Below, piece by piece: positions 1 to 9,337 of a DNA stretch of 64,000 nt (position 1 is its first letter; each line of letters opens with the position of its first letter). The position numbers and the translations under genes were made by a program. The stretch comes from JAPPLB01 sp965204095. GTDB taxonomy: Bacteria > Acidobacteriota > Terriglobia > Bryobacterales > UBA6623. The notes under the pieces were generated by a model, which was not told the DNA's origin, made no database searches, and was given only the letters and a program-made list of their open reading frames with translations. The stretch spans positions 5,022,001-5,086,000 of the forward strand of contig OZ241991.1 in the NCBI GenBank assembly GCA_965204095.1, read 5' to 3'.

Positions 1-4
1 AGAA

Positions 5-3000
5 GTGGGCCGGCTTTTGCAAATGTACCGTGATGCCGGCGGACAGGGGTTGCGTCTTGCCGAACAGATTGTCGACCCCGCTCCGGCCAACGAGGGCGCC
101 AATACTTGGGCTAGCATTCCGGGGCCTCTCTTCTCGTTTCGAAGGATGGCGGCGCTTTCCTCAGACCAGAGCCCCGAGGAACTGTTCCCTGCGCTTGCGC
201 GCAACATTGTGACAAGCGGCTATCGGGCCACCGCGGGTTTGGACTCGATGGTTCCGACGGAGTATCTCAAGCTCATCCAGCAATATCTGTCGCAGGCGCG
301 GGAGTTGCAGCAACTCGCAGGAGCCGACGAGACGATCCGCATTCCTACCTGTGAGTCGAGAGAGACGGCGCAGATCCTCAAGATCCTGGGCTTCCGGCTG
401 CGGAACGAGTGCGGCCCGGAAGCGGTGCTGGAAACCGTCAATCCGTCACGGGCGTTTCTTTCGATCGATTCGGGGTTCCCATTAGCCGACTTGGAGCAAG
501 CCTTCCGTCAGGAGCGGGCCTTCGAGATGCCGTACAAGTCGACCCATCTGCCCGTGCTCTTCGGCAAGGACTACTGGATGGGTATTGTGCGACGCAAGGC
601 CGAGGGCGATTTCGTCGATAACCTGCTGGCGAATCCCATCATGGCGCGGCTGTATGTCGCTCTTGGCAAGATACATCGGCCCACCGCTTTGGCGTTGCGG
701 GAGAAGATAGGCAGCGAGCGCATGCTCGACTTCGCCAACGTGCTCGACTTTTTCGGCGGAATGTTCGAGTTGAAAGAAAGCAAGGCTGTGGTTCCGTTGG
801 GTCCGAAAGCTCGTGATGTCTGGCACAAGCTTGTTGGTGTTTCTTCCGACCAAGGGGCGGAGTTCTTGCAGCGGCTGGTCGAGCTGGATGACGGCTGGAT
901 GGTCTCCTACTACGATTCGATGTGGCGGGTGGACGGCCGGGTGGCGGAGTATTTTAGTGACCCGACGCGCCTTGAACGGTTTTATATGGCCGTCCGGGGC
1001 AAGGTGACGAGCCCCGGTCCGGCGCGGCCGATTTTTAGGGCCAACTCGGACCTGATGCTGCTCATTACGCGCCTTGATGTGAAGCCGAATGGTCAGATTC
1101 ATCTTCCGGGCGGAATGGATCCGTGGAAGAATCTCTTCACGGTTCACCCCCACGGCGAATACGACGGGCGTCTCGCGAAAGCGGCTCCGAATTGGACGCA
1201 ACCGGACGACGTCGTCGAAGCCATGTTCGGCATGTGCCGCAAGATGGTCGAGAACGAGCCGCTGCAGATGTTCATCTCTCTCACAAACATGGATCGCGCC
1301 CGGGATCAGCCCATGTCTCCAGCAGCAGTAGAGAAGTTGCTGTTGGCCTATCCCGATTTCGGTGATCAGTTCAGCATGTTCAACGAAGCGCCGGCTCTGC
1401 CGGAAGAGACGATCTTGGCGTACTTCGACTCACTGCAAAAATTCAAGAAAGGACGTAACCTCACGCGGCGGGCGGATGCGATCGGCACGCATCAAGCCTT
1501 GTTCAGTCTGTGGCGGATCTTCGTCCGACAGGGACAGATCCCTTCCACCGACGCCGAGCGTTCGTTTCGAGCCCTGATGGCCGTGCTGCGGGATGTCGGC
1601 AGCGAGCAAGCCATCTTTGAGGCTGGCCGGGCAGGCGTCAAAGTCTTGTTGGCGGCCACCGGTTCGTCGGAGGACGAATCCCCCCAGGACAGGTTGATTG
1701 AGTTGCTGGCCGGAAATCCGAATCCGAATGAACGCAGCATTCATGAAGAGATGGTCCAGACGCTCAACAGCCGCTTCACCTCGCAGCGGCTGGTCTCGGT
1801 CAAAGACATCTTCGACCTCGCGGATCATCTGGAACGGGTGTCGCGCGGTGAGAGCTTCAATGTCGCGATGGCGAATCGGCTGGCGTCTCGTATCTCAGAG
1901 GTGCGGCTGCCTCGTTCGAGCCTGTCATCGGAAGAGTCAAACACATTCGCGCAAGGGAATTGGATCGAGAAACACATTCAGCGTCAGCGTTCGATGAACT
2001 TGAGCCGAGCCGTCGATAAGGCTCGTGGGCAGCCGGAAAGTCTGTTGAACATCCGCGGAAACTTCGCCTCTATCCTGCGGGATTCGCTCGTGGGCCTGAA
2101 CTACATCTACTACTCGCCCCCGGGAGCCGAGCTGATTCGGGCCAATCCGCTCTTTGTGCGCAGTCACGACTTCTTCGGGTCACAGCAGACAAGGAGTTGG
2201 GCGCAGCCGCGTCTGAGTGGAACGGGCTGGCCGAACAGCGCAGGCGGCCGGATGGTGGGCTCTCTGAATGGGCTCGCATTCGCCTTGGCTGATGCCGAGC
2301 AGAATTTCCTCGTTCCGACCGAGCGGCAGGCGCTGATCTGGCAGGACCTCGAGCCGCAGATCATGATCGGAGCCGTCGTTCCTCGCTGGTGGGGAGTGAC
2401 GCAGGAGGAACAACATTTTGTTGCGCTTCATCTACGGCTCGCGAATTTGCTCGTGGCCGCTTCGGCTCTCGATGAGGAACTGGCCGCCAAGATCGATCCC
2501 ATCTTGCGGAAACGATTGGGCCCCCACCGGCTCCATCTGTTGCGCCGTCTTGCGGCCGATGGGAAGGTCAGAGAAGGGATCGACGGTCTGACGCCCGCCG
2601 AACGATACCGCCTCGCAACTGTCTTCGGTGAGAACTACGACAATGACGCACTGGTTGTCGGAGGTCCCATCTGGCGGAAGATCGCAGCGCTCAGGGAGAG
2701 CGATCAAGAGCGGTTTGCCTACGAGAGAATCGCCGGCATCTTCGGCACCCCTCACCCGGCGCTCTCTCATACGTATCGTTCGGACCTGTTACATTTACCG
2801 CTTTTCCCGACCATGATGAAATTTTCCAGCCGCATTATGGCTGAGAGTTGGGAATCGACAAATCTGTATTGGGCTACGCTCGCCGACGAGTTACACATCG
2901 AACCCGTGCGTTTGAACTTGCTGACACCGGAGTGGACGCAAAGATCAATCGAACGCATCTTCGCCACCAACTTGGATGATTGGCCCGCGTTGCTACACTC

Positions 3001-3079
3001 GATGCAGGTTGTTGCAGAACGCTATCGACAGCAGATGAAGCCGCGCAAAGCCGACCCATTGCGCGCCGGACAGGAGTAG
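5..3079 (+). CDS. Large protein of unknown function, 5' end possibly outside the window
   Basis: An uninterrupted frame of 1024 codons starts with GTG at position 5, and the frame is open to the window edge, so the true start may lie upstream. I do not recognise the family. The product looks soluble: it is rich in predicted helix, has no obvious signal peptide, membrane segment or catalytic signature, and contains many Leu/Arg/Glu-rich stretches in its second half. The next gene follows after 26 bases on the same strand and has a good ribosome-binding site, so the two are probably co-transcribed. That partner is a secreted VWA protein, but I cannot infer a shared function. Codon use looks like that of the neighbouring genes. 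The frame is almost certainly real because of its length and composition; the function is unknown. Confidence 0.85.
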   Translation: MGRLLQMYRDAGGQGLRLAEQIVDPAPANEGANTWASIPGPLFSFRRMAALSSDQSPEELFPALARNIVTSGYRATAGLDSMVPTEYLKLIQQYLSQARELQQLAGADETIRIPTCESRETAQILKILGFRLRNECGPEAVLETVNPSRAFLSIDSGFPLADLEQAFRQERAFEMPYKSTHLPVLFGKDYWMGIVRRKAEGDFVDNLLANPIMARLYVALGKIHRPTALALREKIGSERMLDFANVLDFFGGMFELKESKAVVPLGPKARDVWHKLVGVSSDQGAEFLQRLVELDDGWMVSYYDSMWRVDGRVAEYFSDPTRLERFYMAVRGKVTSPGPARPIFRANSDLMLLITRLDVKPNGQIHLPGGMDPWKNLFTVHPHGEYDGRLAKAAPNWTQPDDVVEAMFGMCRKMVENEPLQMFISLTNMDRARDQPMSPAAVEKLLLAYPDFGDQFSMFNEAPALPEETILAYFDSLQKFKKGRNLTRRADAIGTHQALFSLWRIFVRQGQIPSTDAERSFRALMAVLRDVGSEQAIFEAGRAGVKVLLAATGSSEDESPQDRLIELLAGNPNPNERSIHEEMVQTLNSRFTSQRLVSVKDIFDLADHLERVSRGESFNVAMANRLASRISEVRLPRSSLSSEESNTFAQGNWIEKHIQRQRSMNLSRAVDKARGQPESLLNIRGNFASILRDSLVGLNYIYYSPPGAELIRANPLFVRSHDFFGSQQTRSWAQPRLSGTGWPNSAGGRMVGSLNGLAFALADAEQNFLVPTERQALIWQDLEPQIMIGAVVPRWWGVTQEEQHFVALHLRLANLLVAASALDEELAAKIDPILRKRLGPHRLHLLRRLAADGKVREGIDGLTPAERYRLATVFGENYDNDALVVGGPIWRKIAALRESDQERFAYERIAGIFGTPHPALSHTYRSDLLHLPLFPTMMKFSSRIMAESWESTNLYWATLADELHIEPVRLNLLTPEWTQRSIERIFATNLDDWPALLHSMQVVAERYRQQMKPRKADPLRAGQE

Positions 3080-3105
3080 CTCCGGAGAATAAGGAGAGAA
3101 TCAGA

Positions 3106-4152
3106 GTGAAACGCGCAAACATTCATTGCGGCATGGGTTCACTGTTGTCTTTTGCCCTTTTGCTTTCCATGGGCATCCAGTTTGAACGTCCCGCCGTGGG
3201 GCAGGAAGTGAGCTCTGAAGACCCGCTCTTCCGCGTCGAGGTCGATCTGGTCTTGCTCAACGTGGCGATCACCGACCGCCGTGGCCGCTACGTTCGCAAT
3301 TTGCAGCCAAGCGATTTCCGTGTCTACGAGGACGGTATCCAGCAAACTTTGGCGACCTTTGCAGAAGGAAACGAAGCACCCCGACGTCTCTCCGCTTCTG
3401 GAGAGCGCGCTGTGGCCGCGATCACTCCTACTACACCTGCGCCGGTTGCGACGGAGGCGCCGGATACCTCCGCAGCGGCTGAACCGTCTCTGGTGGGTAC
3501 CAACGTTTTTGTTCTCTTCGACACCAGCAACTTCATGTACCGCAGCTTTGTCTATGCGGAAGACGCCATCGCCGATTTCATTCGCGGGCTCGATGGCGCT
3601 GATTCCGTTGCCGTCTACGGCTACAGCCGTAATCTGACACGTCACGCACCGCTGACGAACAATCGTTGGGATGCGATCCGCGGACTCCGTCTTGCCGTAG
3701 CGGGCGACGAGACGGCGCTCTACAACTGCTTGCTTCTCACCCTGCGCGACGCCTCCACGGTGCCCGGCCGCAAGGTTGTGATCGTGTTCTCAAACGGGCC
3801 CGATACGGCGAGCGCCGTCGCTCCCGACGATGTCCGCGCACTTGCAGAGGACGAGGGAATCCCGATCTACGTCATCAGCACGAAAGAGGTGAACAAGGAT
3901 CCGATCTCTCGGAACGTGTTCCGCCGTCTGACTCAGAGCACTGGCGGTAGGGCCTTCTTCGCAAGAAGCTGGCAGAGACAGGCCGAGGCTTTCACCGAGA
4001 TCCGAGAGGAACTCGGCAGTTCCTATACCCTTACCTACTATCCGCAGCCCAATCCGAACCGCGGCTGGCGGAGCATCAGCGTCGAACTCATAAGTGACGC
4101 GCTGAGCAAGCACCGGATCCGCACAAGAGCCGGTTACCGGCCGAGACTCTAG
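3106..4152 (+). CDS. VWFA-related acidobacterial-type secreted protein
   Basis: The product has 348 residues. I chose the GTG at 3106 because AAGGAGAG lies 8 bases upstream (3091-3098) and the product then begins with a signal-peptide-like stretch (hydrophobic core around residues 10-25, ending near VGQE). The segment EVDLVLLNVAITDRRGRYVR, followed by a DFRVYEDG motif, is the hallmark N-terminal part of the VWFA-related acidobacterial family (TIGR03436 type). A von Willebrand A domain follows. Its metal site begins FDTSNF, whereas the canonical pattern is DxSxS, so one MIDAS serine seems to be missing. A proline/alanine-rich linker separates the two parts. The stop codon TAG at 4150-4152 is shared with the left edge of the IS630 insertion. 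The role is probably extracytoplasmic binding or adhesion; the ligand is unknown. Confidence 0.9.
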   Translation: MKRANIHCGMGSLLSFALLLSMGIQFERPAVGQEVSSEDPLFRVEVDLVLLNVAITDRRGRYVRNLQPSDFRVYEDGIQQTLATFAEGNEAPRRLSASGERAVAAITPTTPAPVATEAPDTSAAAEPSLVGTNVFVLFDTSNFMYRSFVYAEDAIADFIRGLDGADSVAVYGYSRNLTRHAPLTNNRWDAIRGLRLAVAGDETALYNCLLLTLRDASTVPGRKVVIVFSNGPDTASAVAPDDVRALAEDEGIPIYVISTKEVNKDPISRNVFRRLTQSTGGRAFFARSWQRQAEAFTEIREELGSSYTLTYYPQPNPNRGWRSISVELISDALSKHRIRTRAGYRPRL

Positions 4153-5310
4153 TGTTATGTGTCGCAAGTAGTTGATCAGTAGATAGGGCTTGTGGTAGGG
4201 TCTGCCGTAGAGAGGAGGCAGGCCATGGCGAACCACCATACGAGAGAGGTACCGAAGCTTTCGCGAGAGCAGCGGAGTGAGTTGCAGCGCTGGCTGCGGC
4301 GCAACAAGACGGCGCAAGCGCTGGCCCTGCGAGCACGGATCGTGCTGCAGAGCGCCAGCGGCAACAGCGACCAGGCCGTGGCGAGCATGCTGGGCACAAC
4401 GCGCGCCACGGTCGGCAAGTGGAGGAGGCGGTTTCTGCGCGAGGGCTGCGAGGGGTTGCTGGACGAGCCGCGGCCGGGAGCGCCCCGGAGGGTCTCGGAC
4501 GAGGACGTGGAGCGGGTCGTGAGGCGCACCCTGGAGACGCTGCCGCGGGGGGCGACGCAGTGGAGCACGCGGTCGATGGCGCGGGAGTGCGGATTGAGCT
4601 TCGCGACGGTGGGGCGCATTTGGCGGGCGTTCGCGCTGCAGCCGCATCGCAGTGAGACGTTCAAGCTGTCGAAAGACCCTTGGTTCGTGGAGAAAGTGCG
4701 CGATATCGTGGGGCTGTACTTGCATCCGCCTGAGCGGGCGGTGGTGCTGTGCGTGGACGAGAAGTCGCAGATCCAGGCGCTGGACCGCACGCAGCCCGTG
4801 CTGCCGCTGCGCCCGGGGGTGCCGCGGCGGCAGACGCACGACTACCAGCGGAACGGGACGACATCCCTGTTCGCCGCCTTGAACACCGCGACGGGCGAGG
4901 TGATTGGCAAGTGCTACCGGCGGCACCGCTCGGTGGAGTTCAAGAAATTCCTGGCACTGATCGACAAGGCCGTGCCGGCGGATCTCGAGATCCATCTGGT
5001 GCTGGACAACTACGGTACGCACAAGACGGCCATGATCCATAACTGGCTGGCGCGGCGACCACGCTACCAGCTGCACTTTACGCCCACGAGCGCCTCGTGG
5101 ATCAACCAGGTGGAGCGCTGGTTCGCGGAGATCACGCGTCAGCAGATACGACGCGGCTCGTTTCACAGCACGCAGGCGCTGGAAAAGGCGATTCAGGAGT
5201 ACCTGGCGGTCTACAATGAGGATCCGAAGCCGTTCGTTTGGACGAAAAGTGCCGATCAAATATTGGAATCGCTGAAAAACTACTGCGAATCTATTTCTGA
5301 CACATAACAC
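4152..5310 (+). mobile_element. Complete IS630-family insertion sequence
   Basis: The element is 1159 bp with terminal inverted repeats GTGTTATGTGTC at 4152-4163 and its complement GACACATAACAC at 5299-5310. It is flanked by TA at 4150-4151 and 5311-5312, the target-site duplication expected for IS630/Tc1/mariner elements. It holds one intact DDE transposase gene. The left TA is the first two bases of the stop codon of the VWA gene, and the right TA is the left flank of a palindromic repeat at 5313, so this is a nested insertion. The intact frame and near-perfect ends suggest a recent arrival. Confidence 0.95.
4225..5307 (+). CDS. IS630-family transposase
   Basis: The 360-residue DDE transposase catalyses cut-and-paste movement into TA dinucleotides. 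I prefer the ATG at 4225, which is preceded by AGAGGAGG at 4211-4218; an upstream in-frame GTG at 4192 lacks such a site. The N-terminal third is a winged/helix-turn-helix region (ASMLGTTRATVGKWRRRF) typical of IS630. The catalytic triad is visible as VLCVDEKSQ (Asp about 178), IHLVLDNYGTHK (Asp about 261) and SASWINQVERWF (Glu about 297). Length and motif spacing fit the family, and no frameshift is needed. The stop codon TAA lies inside the right inverted repeat, as is common for compact IS elements. Confidence 0.95.
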   Translation: MANHHTREVPKLSREQRSELQRWLRRNKTAQALALRARIVLQSASGNSDQAVASMLGTTRATVGKWRRRFLREGCEGLLDEPRPGAPRRVSDEDVERVVRRTLETLPRGATQWSTRSMARECGLSFATVGRIWRAFALQPHRSETFKLSKDPWFVEKVRDIVGLYLHPPERAVVLCVDEKSQIQALDRTQPVLPLRPGVPRRQTHDYQRNGTTSLFAALNTATGEVIGKCYRRHRSVEFKKFLALIDKAVPADLEIHLVLDNYGTHKTAMIHNWLARRPRYQLHFTPTSASWINQVERWFAEITRQQIRRGSFHSTQALEKAIQEYLAVYNEDPKPFVWTKSADQILESLKNYCESISDT

Positions 5311-5312
5311 TA

Positions 5313-5515
5313 GCCTGTATTTCTCACCACGTGACGAGGCGAAGTGGGTGAGAGGGCTGTCAGGACTAGGCGCAAGCCGGGCGGAGGAAAAAGGCGCGAG
5401 CCGCTTGGCGCGCGCAGGCGTACTTGAACAGTACGTTGAGCACGGCAAGCAAGCGCAACGAAGTCCTGGCGGTCGTACCGTGTGCTTCGACCGTCGAGTG
5501 GTGAGAAATGCAGGC
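5313..5515 (-). repeat. Family-1 palindromic repeat, copy A (MITE-like)
   Basis: Terminal inverted repeats are GCCTGTATTTCTCACCAC at 5313-5330 and GTGGTGAGAAATGCAGGC at 5498-5515 (17 of 18 matching), flanked by TA at 5311-5312 and 5516-5517. Read on the minus strand the interior matches copy B at 21704, including a block like GACTTCGTTGCGCTCGCTTG. The right end of the IS630 shares its TA with the left end of this repeat. No protein is encoded. Confidence 0.88.
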
Positions 5516-5517
5516 TA

Positions 5518-5580
5518 ACCTGCTTTCCCTGCCTGACGGCTGAAGCAGACGATAAGTCTGCCCTGACTCCGTGGGCAGGC
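5518..5580 (+). repeat. Family-1 repeat fragment, copy H
   Basis: This short remnant directly follows copy A. CCTGCTTTCCCTGCCTGACG and the following GCTGAAGCAGACGATAA align with the family's left end and its CGACGGCCGAAGCACGCGATAA block. GTGGGCAGGC near 5573 resembles a shortened right end. It suggests that copy A inserted beside, or recombined with, an older copy. The small hairpin CAGAC-GATAA-GTCTG lies inside it. Confidence 0.5.
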
Positions 5581-5589
5581 TGGAAAAAA

Positions 5590-8403
5590 TCACTCCACCC
5601 AGATCGGCGAGCTCCAGGCGATCTGCTCGTTGTTCTGAAGCACCCGCACGTAATAGTAATTTGCTCCCGGTTCGAAATTGCGGTCCTGGAACTCGAGGTA
5701 AACCTCTTTGGTATTGGGCCGTCCGGTGTACACGAAAGTCTGGTTTTTCACAATGACGAGCTGCTTGATCTTGTCGGTGCCGATGGCCCGAATCTTGAGC
5801 TTGGGAACCTCATTGGATGGGATGATGTCGCCCATGATGTACGACTTGCCTGCCGCCTCGGCCTGAAAATCGAGAATGATGTTGTCGGTGGCTGCGTAGA
5901 CATGGCGCTTCTTGATCGCATCGAACATCGCCTCGCGAGTGAACTCCGGACTCAGGATGCAGGCGTAAGAGATATGCGTTGACCAATGGTCCGAACTGGC
6001 CTGAACGCCAAGCTTGAGCCCTTTGGCCAACGCATTCCACCAGTAGCCGTTGGGGTTGTAACCGCTACGCTGCGTGATGAGTTTTTCGTCGCTGGCAGCC
6101 TTCGGAGCGCCCTTGTATTCGTAGCTGGCACGGTAGCCCTGATAGATCTCGATGAGCGGCTCGACCGCGGGATCATTGTCGCGGAAGTCGGTCCCCTGGG
6201 CGGTTCCGGAGGAATGCGGCATCGAAATGCCATCATTTTGCCGAAGGTACTCGTACAGTTTGGCCGCTCCTGCTTCGCCGCTCCGCTCGTCATCCGGAAT
6301 CGGTAAGGTGCGCGTCCCGCGTTTCGCGAAAATCACGTTTCGGTGCCCGTTTGGGAACGGCAGACTGCGCTCGTAACCGAACAATGGCGTGAACGTACCC
6401 GCGATGTGGAACAGGTCGGTCAGCTTTTCATCCTGCCACCAGGTGAACTCATGATCGAAACCCAACTGGTGATCGGTCGGCACGATGTAGTCCAAACCGG
6501 CTGCGTCGAGCGCATAACGATAGACCTCGATGAGAGATCCGTCATATTTGAAGTCCTGCGAGACGTCGGTATGCCGATGCATGTCGCCGCGGTAGATCTT
6601 GTACTTCGCATCGCCGGACTCGATCGTGTATGCCCGGATCTTGGCGAGGTCCTCCTTTTCGGTGGGATGGATGGGCGCCTCTTCGGCGAAAGGATCCTCG
6701 AAATCGCCCAGAGCTCCGCTGTCGAATCTCGGAGGTAGTCTTGAGCGTCCCAGATTCGCCGCGTAAATCTCAGCGTTGCGAGGGATCATGTCCTCGAACG
6801 GTCGGTTGTCGGTCATCCAGGCTGCCCAGACACTACCGGCGTTGTCTATCGTCAACGCCGGTCGTTTCTCGATCGATCCTCGGCTATGTGCGAGGGGGAT
6901 GGGCTGAGTCCACGACTCGCCGTCGTAGCGAGTGAGGTAGTTCTCCCAACCGAGCTTGCTGCCGATGGCGCGGGCGCGCTGGCGTGTCCAGTGGCGGAAG
7001 ACCATGTTCAATGCGCCGCGGCCGTCGAAGATGATCTGAGGATTCTCGAAGTTCGGATGTAACCGGTATACGTAGAACGGCTCGATCTTCCTTATTGGCT
7101 CGCGCCAAGCCTTGCCGTCCCACATGGCCACTCGTATCGACCTCTCCTGATGCAGCGGCGCCGACATCGGCGGGTTGATGAGGAAGCCCTGGTCCTTGCC
7201 CCAGTTCGCGCCGGACTCGTCCCAGGCGAGCCAGGGCCGGCCTTCGGTGTCCACTGCTACGGAAGCGTGCGCCTGGAAGCGAGTGCTGGAGGTCACCTGC
7301 TGCAGCGAACCTAGCTTGCCGCTCTCGAAGGAGCGGAAAAAGATATCGTAGTTGCCTTTGTGGTAACTGTCCCAGACGACAAAGGCCGAGCCATTCGCAC
7401 CTCCGGCGACCTGTGGTTCCCAGTCGTTGGCCATCGATTCGCTGACGCGCATCTCATCGGACCACGCGCCCCCCGCGAAGCTCCGCAGGTAGACATCGCT
7501 TTGCGCCTGACCGGGATCTCCTCGAAAGCTTTGCCAGACAACGAACACGTGGCCGTCCTTGGAAGCAGACGCGCGGTGGAAGGTGTTCGTGCCGTCGCCG
7601 CTCAACTTTACCGGCACCTGCCAGGAGCCGTTATGCTTGCGGCGGCCCCAGATTTGCCAACTCGTCCCGTCGCGACGGCTCCAAAACGCCCAAAGTCCGC
7701 CCTGCGCGTCAACTGCAAGAGAGCATCGGAACAGGTCGGCCGGCTCGGGAGTGACCTCCTCCGGTGCCGACCAGCGCCCTGCGCGGCCGGTTCGGATCAT
7801 GACGTGGTCGCCCCGTTCCCGATAGGCCACCCAGGCGGTGGCGAGCGACCCGTCGGGCAGCCGCGCGATGGCGGCCTCGTCATCTTCGTATTCGTCCGTT
7901 GTGAGTTTCTCGACAGTCGGACTCCAGCAGACCGAGGCGCGTCCCCCCAGAAACGAACTCGGATCAAGGCCGACATCGGAGAGCGAAAAAGCGAAGCTTC
8001 CCTGCGTCGTCTGCACCGAAACGGTTGCGCCGCCGCTGTGCCTGATCGTGACGAAGACTCCCACGGGAAAATGTAAGACGCGCGGGCGTTCAGCCGGGCT
8101 CATCTCGGTATAGTTGATACGGGCGAAACCGGCCACTTCGTCCCGGCGATTGGTCAGGCGCCAGGACTTCGGCCCGGTCACGCTGTCGTCTTTCGAGAAC
8201 TGCCATCCTTCGACCAGAAAAACCTCGCCACCCAAGACGTCGACCGAGCCGTCCCACCGTTGGTCCTCTTCCACGCCGATCCCGAACCGAAGAAACAACG
8301 TGTCCGTCCGAGTCGATGTCTGCGCTGCCGCAAGTGGTGCAAACCAGACCGACACCACGACAACCCACAAAACCCACTGCTTCTTCGGTCTCATGCTCAG
8401 CAT
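5590..8403 (-). CDS. Secreted BNR-repeat/PHP-like domain protein (DUF3604-like C-terminus)
   Basis: The product has 937 residues with a clear signal peptide (residues about 8-27, ending AAAQT). The middle part (roughly 170-560) has recurring units such as VDAQGGLWAFWS, DKDGHVFVVWQS-like and VDTEGRPWLAWDE, the pattern of BNR/sialidase-like beta-propellers. The C-terminal 300 residues begin with YRGDMHRHTDVS and continue with VPTDHQLGFDHE and SSDHWSTH. This is the PHP metallo-hydrolase pattern of DUF3604-like proteins, with His and Asp metal ligands present. The second Met (8394) is an equally good start. It stands alone between repeats and a divergent rhodanese. The substrate is unknown; a secreted phosphoesterase-like or binding role is inference. 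Confidence 0.85.
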   Translation of the reverse strand: MLSMRPKKQWVLWVVVVSVWFAPLAAAQTSTRTDTLFLRFGIGVEEDQRWDGSVDVLGGEVFLVEGWQFSKDDSVTGPKSWRLTNRRDEVAGFARINYTEMSPAERPRVLHFPVGVFVTIRHSGGATVSVQTTQGSFAFSLSDVGLDPSSFLGGRASVCWSPTVEKLTTDEYEDDEAAIARLPDGSLATAWVAYRERGDHVMIRTGRAGRWSAPEEVTPEPADLFRCSLAVDAQGGLWAFWSRRDGTSWQIWGRRKHNGSWQVPVKLSGDGTNTFHRASASKDGHVFVVWQSFRGDPGQAQSDVYLRSFAGGAWSDEMRVSESMANDWEPQVAGGANGSAFVVWDSYHKGNYDIFFRSFESGKLGSLQQVTSSTRFQAHASVAVDTEGRPWLAWDESGANWGKDQGFLINPPMSAPLHQERSIRVAMWDGKAWREPIRKIEPFYVYRLHPNFENPQIIFDGRGALNMVFRHWTRQRARAIGSKLGWENYLTRYDGESWTQPIPLAHSRGSIEKRPALTIDNAGSVWAAWMTDNRPFEDMIPRNAEIYAANLGRSRLPPRFDSGALGDFEDPFAEEAPIHPTEKEDLAKIRAYTIESGDAKYKIYRGDMHRHTDVSQDFKYDGSLIEVYRYALDAAGLDYIVPTDHQLGFDHEFTWWQDEKLTDLFHIAGTFTPLFGYERSLPFPNGHRNVIFAKRGTRTLPIPDDERSGEAGAAKLYEYLRQNDGISMPHSSGTAQGTDFRDNDPAVEPLIEIYQGYRASYEYKGAPKAASDEKLITQRSGYNPNGYWWNALAKGLKLGVQASSDHWSTHISYACILSPEFTREAMFDAIKKRHVYAATDNIILDFQAEAAGKSYIMGDIIPSNEVPKLKIRAIGTDKIKQLVIVKNQTFVYTGRPNTKEVYLEFQDRNFEPGANYYYVRVLQNNEQIAWSSPIWVE

Positions 8404-8618
8404 TTGTCTTGCTTCGATCAGAGTGCGTCTCGGAGCTTCCCGAGCAGGGCGATTATAGCAATGGAGTTGCCATGCTACTTCTTTCGCAGCAGGCGTCTGA
8501 GAGCACTGCGAACGGGTTGGCGCTTACACGGGTTGTTATCTCGAGAGTCATTGTGAAGCGGCGGCATTCGGCCTGCCGGCGCGTGCTATGCTCGTTGGTT
8601 TACATCAGGAATCCCATC

Positions 8619-9062
8619 ATGTCCATCAAAAGGATCTCTCCCGAAGAAGCCAGGGAGCTTCTCGACTCTGACGAAAGCTGCATCTATCTCGACGTACGCA
8701 CCGTGGCCGAGTTCGAGGCCGGACATGTACCGGGAGCCAAGAATATCCCAGTCCTCGATCGCGATCCTTACGGCAGGATGCAGCCCAACTACCGCTTCGT
8801 CGAAGTAGTGGAGGCGAACTTCGGCAAGGACGCCAAGTGCATCACCGGCTGCCAAAAGGGCGGCCGCTCCATGCAGGCCGCCGCACAGCTCCTCAACGCC
8901 GGTTTCTCCAGCGTGGTCGATATGCGTGGCGGCATGGGCGGCGAGACCGACCCGATGGGCCAACCGACCTATCCCGGTTGGGCCGCGCGCGGTCTGCCTG
9001 TGACGACCGAGAGCGACCCTGAGGACGAATACGGCCACCTGCTCGACAAAGCCGGTTCCTGA
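8619..9062 (+). CDS. Rhodanese-like sulfurtransferase
   Basis: The product is a 147-residue single-domain rhodanese. I chose the ATG at 8619 because CAGGA lies about 8 bases upstream and the domain starts directly (ISPEEARELL). The DVRTVAEFEAGHVPGAKNIP segment is the usual rhodanese alpha/beta signature. The active-site loop CQKGGRS carries the catalytic cysteine at about residue 78, so the enzyme should be able to form a persulfide. A final conserved block (DMRGGMGGE) is typical of thiosulfate:cyanide-type single domains. There is no signal peptide, so it is probably cytoplasmic. It is divergent from the BNR/PHP gene and convergent with tatC; there is no operon partner. The physiological sulfur donor cannot be read from sequence. 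Confidence 0.92.
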   Translation: MSIKRISPEEARELLDSDESCIYLDVRTVAEFEAGHVPGAKNIPVLDRDPYGRMQPNYRFVEVVEANFGKDAKCITGCQKGGRSMQAAAQLLNAGFSSVVDMRGGMGGETDPMGQPTYPGWAARGLPVTTESDPEDEYGHLLDKAGS

Positions 9063-9337
9063 GATCCGGCAGGACACGCTCCCGCCTTCGCACGTTCCGC
9101 AACAACCTGCCGCAACTCCTTGTCACCGTGTGACGCGATCAGCCCGGAAGTCGTCGGCAAGGCGATCAAGATCATCACCGGGATCAGGACGTTTGTCCAG
9201 CAACGCTCTTGTCGGCCGATCAGCCGACGGCCTCTTCATGCAGTCGGTCGAACGGTTCGTTGGTGATGCCGCCCAGACTTTCGACTTGCAGGAGCACCTT
9301 GATTTCGCGATGCGCGAGAAGAACGCACAGCGCGGCG

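Noticed and set aside
3790..5448. 552-codon minus-strand frame across the IS630
   Set aside because: It is antisense to the transposase and part of the VWA gene, with Arg/Pro/Leu-rich shadow composition.
5313..5515. Family-1 repeat as a passive derivative of the local IS630
   Set aside because: The IS630 ends (GTGTTATGTGTC) differ from the repeat ends (GCCTGCATTTCTCACC), so this transposase is not an evident driver.
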